A stretch of DNA of 64,000 bases from assembly GCF_002750975.1 (NCBI RefSeq), contig NZ_PEJS01000001.1, forward strand, positions 186,001 through 250,000. Direction: 5' to 3'. This DNA comes from Stenotrophomonas indicatrix. GTDB taxonomy: Bacteria > Pseudomonadota > Gammaproteobacteria > Xanthomonadales > Xanthomonadaceae. This document shows positions 1 through 6,267 of this stretch, piece by piece (within the stretch, counting starts at the first letter, position 1; the number at the start of each line of letters is the position of its first letter). The position numbers and the translations under genes were made by a program. Under the pieces are notes generated by a model. The model did not search any database and had not been told where the DNA came from. It saw only the letters and a list, made by a program, of their open reading frames with translations.

Positions 1-105
1 GCTGATGATCCGGCGCATCGCAAGTACTGGCATGGCACTGATCGGATGCTGATCAACGCGGTCTTCTTCGGGAATCTGGTGAATCCGAGTAAAGCGCGGG
101 GTTGA
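1..105 (+). CDS. C-terminal end of an unidentified protein (partial)
   Basis: The first 34 codons of the window read open in frame 1 and end at a TGA at 103-105, closing with the residues NPSKARG. The visible part contains KYWHGTDRMLINAVFFGN, which I do not recognise as any family. The start lies upstream of the window. The left palindromic composite begins about 30 bases after the stop, so this is probably the last gene of its transcript. Whether it is a gene tail rests only on the open frame running into the window edge. Confidence 0.45.
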   Translation, partial: ADDPAHRKYWHGTDRMLINAVFFGNLVNPSKARG

Positions 106-135
106 GGCATTACGCGCCGAACTGACGCTGGGATT

Positions 136-239
136 GGGAGGACGGATGGGCCGCGCAGGACACGCCGCAAGTACGTCCGTGTAGGCTCGTAGGCGCCATC
201 CATGGCGCCTGCGGTCCTGCGCGGCCCATCCGTCCTCCC
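136..239 (+). repeat. 52-nt-core hairpin, left member of composite 0
   Basis: A perfect 26-bp inverted repeat (136-161 pairs with 214-239) encloses a 52-nt core at 162-213. The core starts acgccgcaagtacgtccg and ends with the small palindrome ggcgccatccatggcgcc. The same core, also 52 nt, recurs at four other places in the window, each time inside arms of related but usually different sequence. This copy is in the forward orientation, and its partner at 393-579 is inverted. It lies between a gene tail and rhlE and has no coding potential of its own. Confidence 0.9.
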
Positions 240-289
240 CAGACAGTTTCCTGCGGGCGCGGATGCATCAAACCCAAGGCGGGAGCAAG

Positions 290-329
290 GGCAAAAGCAA
301 AAGCTGGAATTCCGGCTTTTGCTTTTGTC
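290..329. repeat. Hexamer-type hairpin in the middle of composite 0
   Basis: A 20-bp stem (290-309 with 310-329) is centred on AATT and built from tandem units close to AGCAAA on one side and TTTGCT on the other. The only two non-Watson-Crick pairs are G-T. Related hexamer arrays form the outer wings of the two other composites. A few T residues follow, so it could also stop transcription from the gene at 1-105, but the T run is poor. Confidence 0.7.
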
Positions 330-392
330 TTTGAATTGATCCTTCTTCTCTCGGCTACCCGGCGGGACAAGTAGGCGCTGGAAATGTCTGAA

Positions 393-579
393 GCGTTGGG
401 GAGCGGGGGCGGTGCAAAACCGCAGGCGCCATGGGCCCGAGGCATGCCCCGGGCGGGTTGGGCAGGACGCCCAACCCCGGTCTTGCCGTGTGCGCAGGAC
501 AGCGCACACGAGCAAGGCGCCTACGAGCTTACATGGATGTATCTACAGCGTGTTCTGCGTCGCCCCCGCTCCTTAACGC
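393..579 (-). repeat. 52-nt-core hairpin, right member of composite 0, with an insertion
   Basis: The 28-nt arms at 393-420 and 552-579 pair with several G-T wobbles and one A-C mismatch, so they are less perfect than in the other copies. Read on the minus strand, the core starts acgctgtagatacatccatg and ends ggcgcctgcg like its relatives. It is 131 nt instead of 52 because about 79 nt interrupt the small ggcgcc palindrome. It is inverted relative to the hairpin at 136-239, completing the head-to-head pair. Confidence 0.8.
455..516 (+). other. Two adjacent hairpins with AGGAC loops inside the repeat insertion
   Basis: Hairpin one has a 9-bp stem (455-463 with 469-477) and loop AGGAC. Hairpin two has a 9-bp stem (487-495 with 502-510), extended by CTTGC/GCAAG, and loop AGGACA. 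GGA in a hairpin loop is the known recognition feature of CsrA/RsmA proteins. No promoter or terminator is evident, so calling this an RsmA-sequestering RNA would be speculation. The stems themselves are exact. Confidence 0.4.
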
Positions 580-624
580 CCACACAGAACCAACCGCGTG
601 CTCTCACACCGGGTAGCCAGCAAC

Positions 625-652
625 AAAAAAGGACGGCGCGTCAGCGCCGTCC
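625..652 (-). terminator. Intrinsic terminator of rhlE
   Basis: On the minus strand a 9-bp stem GGACGGCGC/GCGCCGTCC (631-639 with 644-652) with a 4-nt loop is followed directly by six T residues (630-625). It lies 49 bases beyond the rhlE stop codon. Confidence 0.85.
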
Positions 653-701
653 CTCGATAAGCCCCCCGCGCAGCGGGAGACGCCGTCCCTGTCAGCTGGG
701 A

Positions 702-2117
702 TCAGCCGGCGCGACCGCCACCCTGGCCGCGGCCACGGCCGCCACCACTGTTGTTGCCGCCACCGCGACGCTGGCCCTGACCGGCACCTGCGCCTGCGCG
801 CTGCTGGCCGTTGCCGGCGCCCTCGCGGCGGCCACCGCCGGCCTTCTTCGGGCCTGCATGGGCATGACGCGGCGCATCGCCGTGCGGACGGCGCGCGTGG
901 GTCTTGCGCGGCACGCGCTCGCCGGTATCGGCCTCGGCCTTGCCCGGAGCACTGTTGCCCCAGCGGATCGGCGTCTGCAGCTCGAAGCCCGGCACATCGC
1001 GGATGTCCATGTCGCGGCCGAGCAGGCGCACGATCGCGCGCAGCAGCTTCACTTCATCCTGCGCCACCAGCGAAATCGCTTCACCGGTCGCACCGTTGCG
1101 GCCGGTACGGCCAATACGGTGCACGTAGTCTTCGGCCACCATCGGCAGATCGAAGTTGATCACCTTCGGCAGCTCGTTGATGTCGATGCCGCGCGCGGCG
1201 ATATCGGTGGCCACCAGCACGGTGACACGGCCAGCCTTGAAGTCGCCGAGCGCACGCAGGCGCTGGCCCTGGCTCTTGTTGCCGTGGATCGCCGCGGTCT
1301 TGATGCCGGACTTTTCCAGGAACGCGGCCAGCTTGTCGCTGCCGTGCTTGGTGCGGGCAAACACCAGGGTCTGCTCGCGGCTGTCCTGCGCCAGCAGGTG
1401 CAGCAGCAGGTCGCGCTTGCGGCTGCCATCGACCGGGTGCACCTTGTGGGTGATGGTCTCGGCGACGGTATTCTTCGGCGTGACCTGGATCTGTTCCGGG
1501 TTGCGCATGAATTCCAGCGCCAACTGGCGGATGTTGTCCTCGAAGGTGGCCGAGAACAGCAGGGTCTGGCGGTTCTGCTTGGGCAGCTTGGCCAGGATGC
1601 GCTTGATCGAGGGCAGGAAGCCCATGTCCAGCATGCGGTCGGCTTCGTCCAGCACCAGCAGTTCAATGCCGGACAGGTCGATGCTGCGACGCTCCAGGTG
1701 GTCGATCAGGCGGCCCGGGCACGCAACCAGCAGATCCACGCCGCGACGCAGGATGTCAAGCTGGTTGCCCATGCCGACACCGCCGTAGATGCAGGCGCTG
1801 GGGATGCGCAGGTACTTGCTGTAACCGCGCAGGCTGTCATGCACCTGGGTGGCCAGTTCGCGGGTCGGTGCCAGGATCAGCGCGCGCGGCTTGCGCGGGC
1901 CGGTGCGCACTTCCTGCGAAGCGGTGCCCAGGTGCTGCAGCAGCGGCAGGCCGAACGCGGCGGTCTTGCCGGTACCGGTCTGTGCGCCGGCCAGCAGGTC
2001 GCGACCGGCCAGCACCAGCGGGATCGCCTGCTGCTGGATCGGGGTCGGGGTTTCGTAGCCCTGCTCGGCGAGCGCACGCAGCAGGAAGGGCGCAAGGCCC
2101 AAGGATTCAAAAGACAT
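702..2117 (-). CDS. rhlE: DEAD-box ATP-dependent RNA helicase RhlE
   Basis: This 471-residue protein unwinds short RNA duplexes with ATP and in other bacteria acts in ribosome assembly and RNA turnover. The N-terminus MSFESLGLAPFLLRALAEQG is a Q-motif region (PTPIQQQAIP near 25-33). The Walker A variant AQTGTGKT lies at 45-52, PTREL at 84-88, DEAD at 157-160, SAT at 189-191 and HRIGRTGR near 327. After about residue 385 the tail is low-complexity Gly/Arg/Ala, typical of RhlE and likely to bind RNA without sequence specificity. The gene is monocistronic, with its own terminator, and is flanked by two palindromic composites. Confidence 0.95.
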   Translation of the reverse strand: MSFESLGLAPFLLRALAEQGYETPTPIQQQAIPLVLAGRDLLAGAQTGTGKTAAFGLPLLQHLGTASQEVRTGPRKPRALILAPTRELATQVHDSLRGYSKYLRIPSACIYGGVGMGNQLDILRRGVDLLVACPGRLIDHLERRSIDLSGIELLVLDEADRMLDMGFLPSIKRILAKLPKQNRQTLLFSATFEDNIRQLALEFMRNPEQIQVTPKNTVAETITHKVHPVDGSRKRDLLLHLLAQDSREQTLVFARTKHGSDKLAAFLEKSGIKTAAIHGNKSQGQRLRALGDFKAGRVTVLVATDIAARGIDINELPKVINFDLPMVAEDYVHRIGRTGRNGATGEAISLVAQDEVKLLRAIVRLLGRDMDIRDVPGFELQTPIRWGNSAPGKAEADTGERVPRKTHARRPHGDAPRHAHAGPKKAGGGRREGAGNGQQRAGAGAGQGQRRGGGNNSGGGRGRGQGGGRAG

Positions 2118-2144
2118 CGAGATTGCTCCAAGTACAGTTAACGC

Positions 2145-2160
2145 CTGTCCGAACGGACAG
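2145..2160. promoter_or_regulatory. Perfect inverted repeat in the rhlE leader
   Basis: CTGTCCG-AA-CGGACAG lies 28 bases upstream of the rhlE start codon, within its probable 5' untranslated region or promoter. It could be an operator or an mRNA hairpin. The sequence shows only the symmetry. Confidence 0.35.
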
Positions 2161-2470
2161 ACGGGGGCAGATCAAACTGATCGGCTGACTCGGAGCGTTC
2201 CCGTGAACCGCGCTGCGAGAATTGGGTGCAGCCAACGCGAAGCGCAGGCTGGAATGCGTGACGAACGGCGTCGGAGTGGGGGCGGGCGATGGGGCGAACC
2301 CCGGTCGCCGGCGATCCCGGAGGGAAACGGACGGCCGCTGCAGACCCGCATAGTCTAACGGAAGGATGAGACCTGACGCAAAACAGGCTGTTCAGGTTGG
2401 GGGTTCGGCAGGGCTGCGCCCTGCACCCGCCGAATCGACGGCAACAGCAACAGCGGGCATACCGTGGGAT

Positions 2471-2572
2471 GGCGGGGTGGGTCCGGTTGCGGGGGCCGCC
2501 GTGAATACGTCCATGTAGGCTCGGTCGCGCCATCCATGGCGCTCACGCCCCCGCAACCGGACCCACCCCGCC
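2471..2572 (+). repeat. 52-nt-core hairpin A1
   Basis: The 25-bp arms are perfectly complementary (2471-2495 with 2548-2572), starting ggcggggtgggtccgg. They enclose a 52-nt core (2496-2547) that begins ccgccgtgaatacgtcca. The arm sequence equals that of the copy at 51312-51413 but differs from the other copies. Confidence 0.9.
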
Positions 2573-2622
2573 TTCGACGGTTTTCCGCGATCTGTCGGAA
2601 TGGCAGGGCCCGCTCCTGGTGG

Positions 2623-2733
2623 GTGTCGACCTTGGTCGACACGGTAGATCCACGCCATGCGTGGATGCTCTTCGTTCAATTGTCGAAATATTCGATTTCG
2701 TTGGAAATTCATCCACGCATGGCGTGGATCTAC
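2623..2733. repeat. SMAG-type REP pair with an attached 20-bp palindrome
   Basis: GTGTCGACCTTGGTCGACAC (2623-2642) is followed by a 23-bp perfect inverted repeat, GTAGATCCACGCCATG... at 2644-2666 against 2711-2733, around a 44-nt AT-richer spacer. GTAG at the outer edges is the signature of the Stenotrophomonas SMAG family, REP elements thought to be moved by RAYT transposases. The copy at 51464-51573 has a spacer of identical length in the opposite orientation. Confidence 0.9.
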
Positions 2734-2756
2734 CACCGTCATCGGGAAACTGTCGA

Positions 2757-2862
2757 GGGCGGGGCGGTATGGGGCTGCAGGACCGTTGGCGCCATGGATG
2801 GCGCCATCGAGCCCCCATGGATGGGTTTACGGCGTGTCCTGCAGCCCCATACCGCCCCGCCC
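2757..2862 (-). repeat. 52-nt-core hairpin A2
   Basis: The 27-bp arms are perfect (2757-2783 with 2836-2862), starting gggcggggcggtatgg. The core is 52 nt (2784-2835), and its minus strand reads acgccgtaaacccatcca. It is inverted relative to A1, and its arms are clearly different from A1's, yet the pairing is complete. Confidence 0.9.
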
Positions 2863-2998
2863 AACCCACAGAAAACCCAGAGCCGGCTGTTGCAGTTGCT
2901 TTCGCGGTTGCCTTGGCTTTGGCCGTTGCCTCTGCCGGTGCAGGGTGCAACCCTGCCGCCCCCTCCTGCGCTAGGGTGAGGCGATGCCGCGCTGCAGC

Positions 2999-3026
2999 TT
3001 GGCTACGCTGCATATTTGATTACACT
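2999..3026 (+). promoter_or_regulatory. Possible sigma-70 promoter for the FAH-maiA pair
   Basis: TTGGCT (2999-3004) and TACACT (3021-3026) are separated by 16 bases of AT-richer DNA. This would place the transcription start about 30 bases before the ATG at 3062. It rests on sequence match only. Confidence 0.35.
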
Positions 3027-3061
3027 TGAAACTTGTTTGCCCACGACTCCGGACACCCACC

Positions 3062-4051
3062 ATGAAGCTTGGTTCCTTGAAGGAAGGCGGCCGCGACGGC
3101 ACCCTGATCGTCGTCTCGCGTGACCTGCGCCACGGCGTGCGCGCCACCGGCATCGCCGCCACCCTGCAGTTGGCTCTGGAGGACTGGAGCCATCTGGCCC
3201 CGCGTCTGAATGCGCTGTATGAGTCGCTCAATGCCGGTGACGCCGATGGCGTGTTCGACCTGGACCCGCAGGCCCTGGCCGCGCCGATGCCGCGCGCCTA
3301 TGAATTCGTTGATGGCAGCGCCTACCTGCCGCACGTCGAGCGCGTACGTCGCGCCCGCGGCGCCGAGGTGCCGGAGAGCTTCTACAGTGATCCGCTGATG
3401 TACCAGGCCACCAGCGCCGGTTTCCATGGCCCGCGCGATGCGGTCAAGGTGGTCAGCGAGGACTACGGCATCGACCTGGAAGCCGAGATCGTGGTGATCA
3501 CCGACGACGTGCCGATGGCGGCCACGCCCGAACAGGCGGCCGGCCACATCCAGCTGATCGGCCTGGTGAACGACGTCTCGCTGCGCAACCTGATCCCGGG
3601 CGAACTGGCCAAGGGCTTCGGCTTCCTGCAGTCCAAGCCGCGCTCGGCGTTGTCGCCGGTGTTCGTCACTCCCGACGAACTGGGCGCTGCCTGGCAGGAC
3701 AGCAAGGTGCACCTGCCGCTGCTGACCCACATCAACGGGACGTGGTTCGGTGCGCCGGAAGCGGGTGTCGACATGCAGTTCAACTTCGCCCAGCTGGTCG
3801 CGCACGCGGCGAAGACGCGGCCGCTCAGTGCCGGCACCATCGTCGGCTCGGGCACCATCGCCAACGAAGACACCAGCAAGGGGGCGTCGTGCTTCGCCGA
3901 ACAGCGCGTGGTGGAAACCCTGCGCGACGGCAAGCCGAGCACGCCGTTCATGTCCTTCGGCGACGTGGTGCGCATCGAGATGCTCGATGCCGCCGGCAAC
4001 AGCATCTTCGGTGCGATCGAGCAGCGCATCGAACAGGCGGCCAAGCCCTGA
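3062..4051 (+). CDS. Fumarylacetoacetate hydrolase family protein
   Basis: The 329-residue protein carries the C-terminal FAH fold: LIGLVNDVSLRNLI, the metal/substrate region ending in GTW, and the late SGTIANEDTSKGASC segment. With maleylacetoacetate isomerase directly downstream it probably performs the last step of tyrosine/homogentisate breakdown, fumarylacetoacetate to fumarate and acetoacetate. I start at the ATG at 3062; an in-frame TTG at 3026 would add 12 residues but overlaps the putative -10. A related FAH-fold hydrolase with another substrate cannot be excluded. The other pathway genes (hppD, hmgA) are not in the window. Confidence 0.85.
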   Translation: MKLGSLKEGGRDGTLIVVSRDLRHGVRATGIAATLQLALEDWSHLAPRLNALYESLNAGDADGVFDLDPQALAAPMPRAYEFVDGSAYLPHVERVRRARGAEVPESFYSDPLMYQATSAGFHGPRDAVKVVSEDYGIDLEAEIVVITDDVPMAATPEQAAGHIQLIGLVNDVSLRNLIPGELAKGFGFLQSKPRSALSPVFVTPDELGAAWQDSKVHLPLLTHINGTWFGAPEAGVDMQFNFAQLVAHAAKTRPLSAGTIVGSGTIANEDTSKGASCFAEQRVVETLRDGKPSTPFMSFGDVVRIEMLDAAGNSIFGAIEQRIEQAAKP

Positions 4052-4065
4052 GCATGGAGGCGGCG

Positions 4066-4734
4066 ATGGAGATTCCGGTCGACGACGGCATCGTGCTGTA
4101 CACCTACTGGCGATCCAGCGCCGCCTACCGCGTGCGCATCGGCCTGGCCTTGAAAGGCTTGGCTTTCGAAGCACGACCGGTGCATCTGGTGCGCGAGGGC
4201 GGCGAGCAGCACCATGACGCCTATCGCGGGCTCAACCCGCAGCAGCTGGTGCCCACGCTGCTGCATGACGGCCACGTGCCGACCCAGTCGCTGGCGATCC
4301 TGGAGTATCTGGAAGAGCGGTTCCCGCAGGTGCCGCTGCTGCCGGCCGACGCCGCTGGCCGCGCACGGGTGCGGGCGCTGGCGCAGCTGGTGGCCTGCGA
4401 CATCCACCCGATCAACAACCTGCGGGTGATGCAGTACCTCGAGCGCGATCTGCAGTTGCCGGCCGATGCACGCACGCGGTGGACCCTGCACTGGATGGCC
4501 GAGGGCTTTGCCGCAATGGAAACGATGCTGGCCAACAGCGCTGACACCGGTACGTTCTGCCACGGTGACCGCCCGGGCCTGGCCGACATCTGCCTGTTGC
4601 CGCAGCTGTACAACGCCCATCGCTTCGGCCTGGACCTGGCGGAATACCCCACACTGCACCGCATTGAAGCGGCCTGCCAGCAGCTGGATGCCTTCATCGC
4701 TGCACGCCCCGAAAATCAGGTCGACGCCGCCTGA
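4066..4734 (+). CDS. maiA: Maleylacetoacetate isomerase (zeta-class glutathione transferase)
   Basis: This glutathione-dependent enzyme isomerises maleylacetoacetate to fumarylacetoacetate. The N-terminal thioredoxin-like domain shows the zeta signature YTYWRSSAAYRVRIGLALKG, with the SSAAYRVR active-site loop, and NPQQLVPTLLHDG and TQSLAILEYLEE follow. The C-terminal helical domain has the usual HPINNLRVMQYLE and CHGDRPGLADICLLPQL. The ATG at 4066 has GGAGG four bases upstream and is preferred; the ATG at 4054 would add MEAA. It lies 14 bases after the FAH gene, an apparent two-gene operon. Confidence 0.92.
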   Translation: MEIPVDDGIVLYTYWRSSAAYRVRIGLALKGLAFEARPVHLVREGGEQHHDAYRGLNPQQLVPTLLHDGHVPTQSLAILEYLEERFPQVPLLPADAAGRARVRALAQLVACDIHPINNLRVMQYLERDLQLPADARTRWTLHWMAEGFAAMETMLANSADTGTFCHGDRPGLADICLLPQLYNAHRFGLDLAEYPTLHRIEAACQQLDAFIAARPENQVDAA

Positions 4735-4748
4735 CGTCCCGCTGTGCT

Positions 4749-4810
4749 CGCCGGGCATGGCCCGTCGCTACCGCGGGCCGGAGACCGGTAGCGCCGGGCC
4801 ATGCCCGGTG
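4749..4810. repeat. SMAG REP pair overlapping a gene end
   Basis: Two inverted units of the GTAGcGCCGGGCCATG type (4749-4771 on minus, 4788-4810 on plus) face outwards. The downstream CDS on the minus strand ends at 4768, inside this pair, so the repeat encodes its last residues and stop codon. Confidence 0.9.
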
Positions 4811-6267
4811 GGCGCGGAATCGGTCGCCAGCAGTTGCCGCAGGTCGTCGCGGAACAACCGGTAGGCGTCCTCGCGCCGCGTATCATCCTTCTGCCGCAGT
4901 ACCCAGGCAGGATGCACGGTGGCGTATCCCCGGGTGCCATCCTCGAGCGTGAGCCAGCGGCCACGGTCGCGCGTCAGGTTGAAATCGCGACCGAATACGG
5001 ACGAGGCCGCCGTGGCGCCGAGACAGACGATCACCTGCGGCTTCACCCGTGCGATCTCGCCCTGCAGCCACGGCCGGCAGGCATGCACATGGCGGCTCTC
5101 AGGGCGCTTATGCAGGCGCACCTTGCCTCGCCGCTCGTGGTGGAAGTGCTTCACCGCGTTGGTCAGGTACAGGGCGCTGCGTTCGATGCCCAGTTCCTGC
5201 AGCGCACGGTCCAGCAGCTTGCCCGCCGGCCCGGCGAAGGGGCGACCACTCAGGTCCTCGACATCACCGGGCTGTTCGCCCACCAGCATGATGCGTGCAT
5301 CGGCACGACCTTCACCGAACACGGTCTGGGTCGACGCTTCCCACAGCGGGCACTGCCGACAGACGGCAGCCTGCTGGCGCAACGCCTGCAGGCTGCCATT
5401 GTCCGCACCGGCACCGGTTGCATCGTTCGGCCGTGCGGGAATACGTCGCTGCGGTGCCTGTGCCGATCGATCATGCATCTCCTGCACGCGGCCGGCTGCG
5501 TCGCGCACAAGACCCGGCAACAGGTGCGCTTCGGGAAGATGCTTCCAGTAACGGGCGGGCATTTCCTGCTGCATCATCCGCGTGTTGAGCCGGGCCGGAT
5601 TGAAGATGCTGGCGTAATAGGTCTGCCACAGCGTCTCCCGGGCGTCTTCGGCGGGTGCATCGCGACGGCTGCCGCCATCACCGAACGAGAGCGCGCTGCC
5701 ATCCCAGCGGACACTGCGCGCGGGTGTCAGGATCGCCCAGCGCATGCCGGCAAAACGGCGGGCGAAAAACGGCGCGACCCGGTCGACGATGTTGTGATCG
5801 GGCTCGAACCAGGCGATGAACGCGTCGGTCTCGCCGGGCACCTCCCGGAAGCGCACGAAGGCCTTCATCTTGTGCGTGTCGCGGCGCACCGCCTGCGCCA
5901 GCGCCATCAACCGCAGCACATCGGCGTCGGCCGGATTGGACAGCACCGTGCGTTCGCCATGCGCGATGCGCCACAGCAGGCGGTACAGCAGCGGCAGGCG
6001 CTGCGGATCGCGATGGCACAGGCAGGTAGCGGCCAGTTCGACGAAGTCGCGCGGCACGTTCGGGACGGTGGCGCCGTCGGGCGGTGGCGCCTGCTGCACC
6101 GCCGGCGCGTCCAGCAGCGACGCTTCGGTACCCGTGATCCAGTCCAGCTGTTCCGGCAGCACGCCGCGCAGCAAGGCCTCACGCGCCGCACCGCGCCAGG
6201 CATCCAGCGACCACGGCGGGTCTACGCGCAGCGACCAGCGCTGCAGCTCAGGCAGCGGGTGCGGCAT
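4768..6267 (-). CDS. UdgX-like uracil-DNA glycosylase with N-terminal DUF4130 domain
   Basis: A 499-residue two-domain protein. Residues about 1-250 match the DUF4130 type (FVRFREVPGETDAFIAWFEPDH at 138-159 in part, NPARLNTRMMQQEMPARYW). Residues about 290-480 form a family-4-like uracil-DNA glycosylase with CxxC at 303-306 (iron-sulfur ligands), GEQPGDVEDLSGRPF from 330 and VHPAWVLR at 451-458. The loop RGKVRLHKRP (380-389) corresponds to the UdgX KRRIH loop whose histidine bonds covalently to uracil in DNA; the equivalent here is His386. The ATG at 6267 overlaps the upstream radical SAM gene by 20 bases, so translation is probably coupled. The tail GHGPALPVSGPR is encoded by a REP element. 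Confidence 0.9.
   Translation of the reverse strand: MPHPLPELQRWSLRVDPPWSLDAWRGAAREALLRGVLPEQLDWITGTEASLLDAPAVQQAPPPDGATVPNVPRDFVELAATCLCHRDPQRLPLLYRLLWRIAHGERTVLSNPADADVLRLMALAQAVRRDTHKMKAFVRFREVPGETDAFIAWFEPDHNIVDRVAPFFARRFAGMRWAILTPARSVRWDGSALSFGDGGSRRDAPAEDARETLWQTYYASIFNPARLNTRMMQQEMPARYWKHLPEAHLLPGLVRDAAGRVQEMHDRSAQAPQRRIPARPNDATGAGADNGSLQALRQQAAVCRQCPLWEASTQTVFGEGRADARIMLVGEQPGDVEDLSGRPFAGPAGKLLDRALQELGIERSALYLTNAVKHFHHERRGKVRLHKRPESRHVHACRPWLQGEIARVKPQVIVCLGATAASSVFGRDFNLTRDRGRWLTLEDGTRGYATVHPAWVLRQKDDTRREDAYRLFRDDLRQLLATDSAPTGHGPALPVSGPR

Larger units (their letters stand above)
2407..2958. repeat. Composite A: nested palindrome, about 550 bp
   Basis: This fills most of the 944-base gap between rhlE and the FAH-family gene. 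From outside inwards, the wings (about 2407-2470 and 2863-2958) are imperfect inverted repeats that carry hexamer arrays. The next layer is two 52-nt-core hairpins in opposite orientation (2471-2572 and 2757-2862). In the middle is a SMAG-type GTAG dimer (2644-2733) preceded by GTGTCGACCTTGGTCGACAC. The right wing has about eight hexamers of the type NNTTGC at 2888-2935, against about two on the left. The same layout recurs at 51245-51770. No gene is credible inside it. Confidence 0.85.

Noticed and set aside
136..239. Reading the large hairpins as ordinary transcription terminators
   Set aside because: They have 52-nt cores instead of short loops and no T runs, and they occur in inverted pairs; a proper terminator for rhlE lies separately at 625-652.
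384..2141. Open frame of 585 codons opposite rhlE
   Set aside because: It is antisense to a complete helicase gene, has an Ala/Arg/Gln-rich composition typical of mirrored GC-rich codons, and no ribosome binding site.
2543..3013. Minus-strand frame encoding an AT/AK-repeat stretch across composite A
   Set aside because: The apparent repeat protein results from the hexamer array in the repeat wing; no start signal and no similar frame in composite B.
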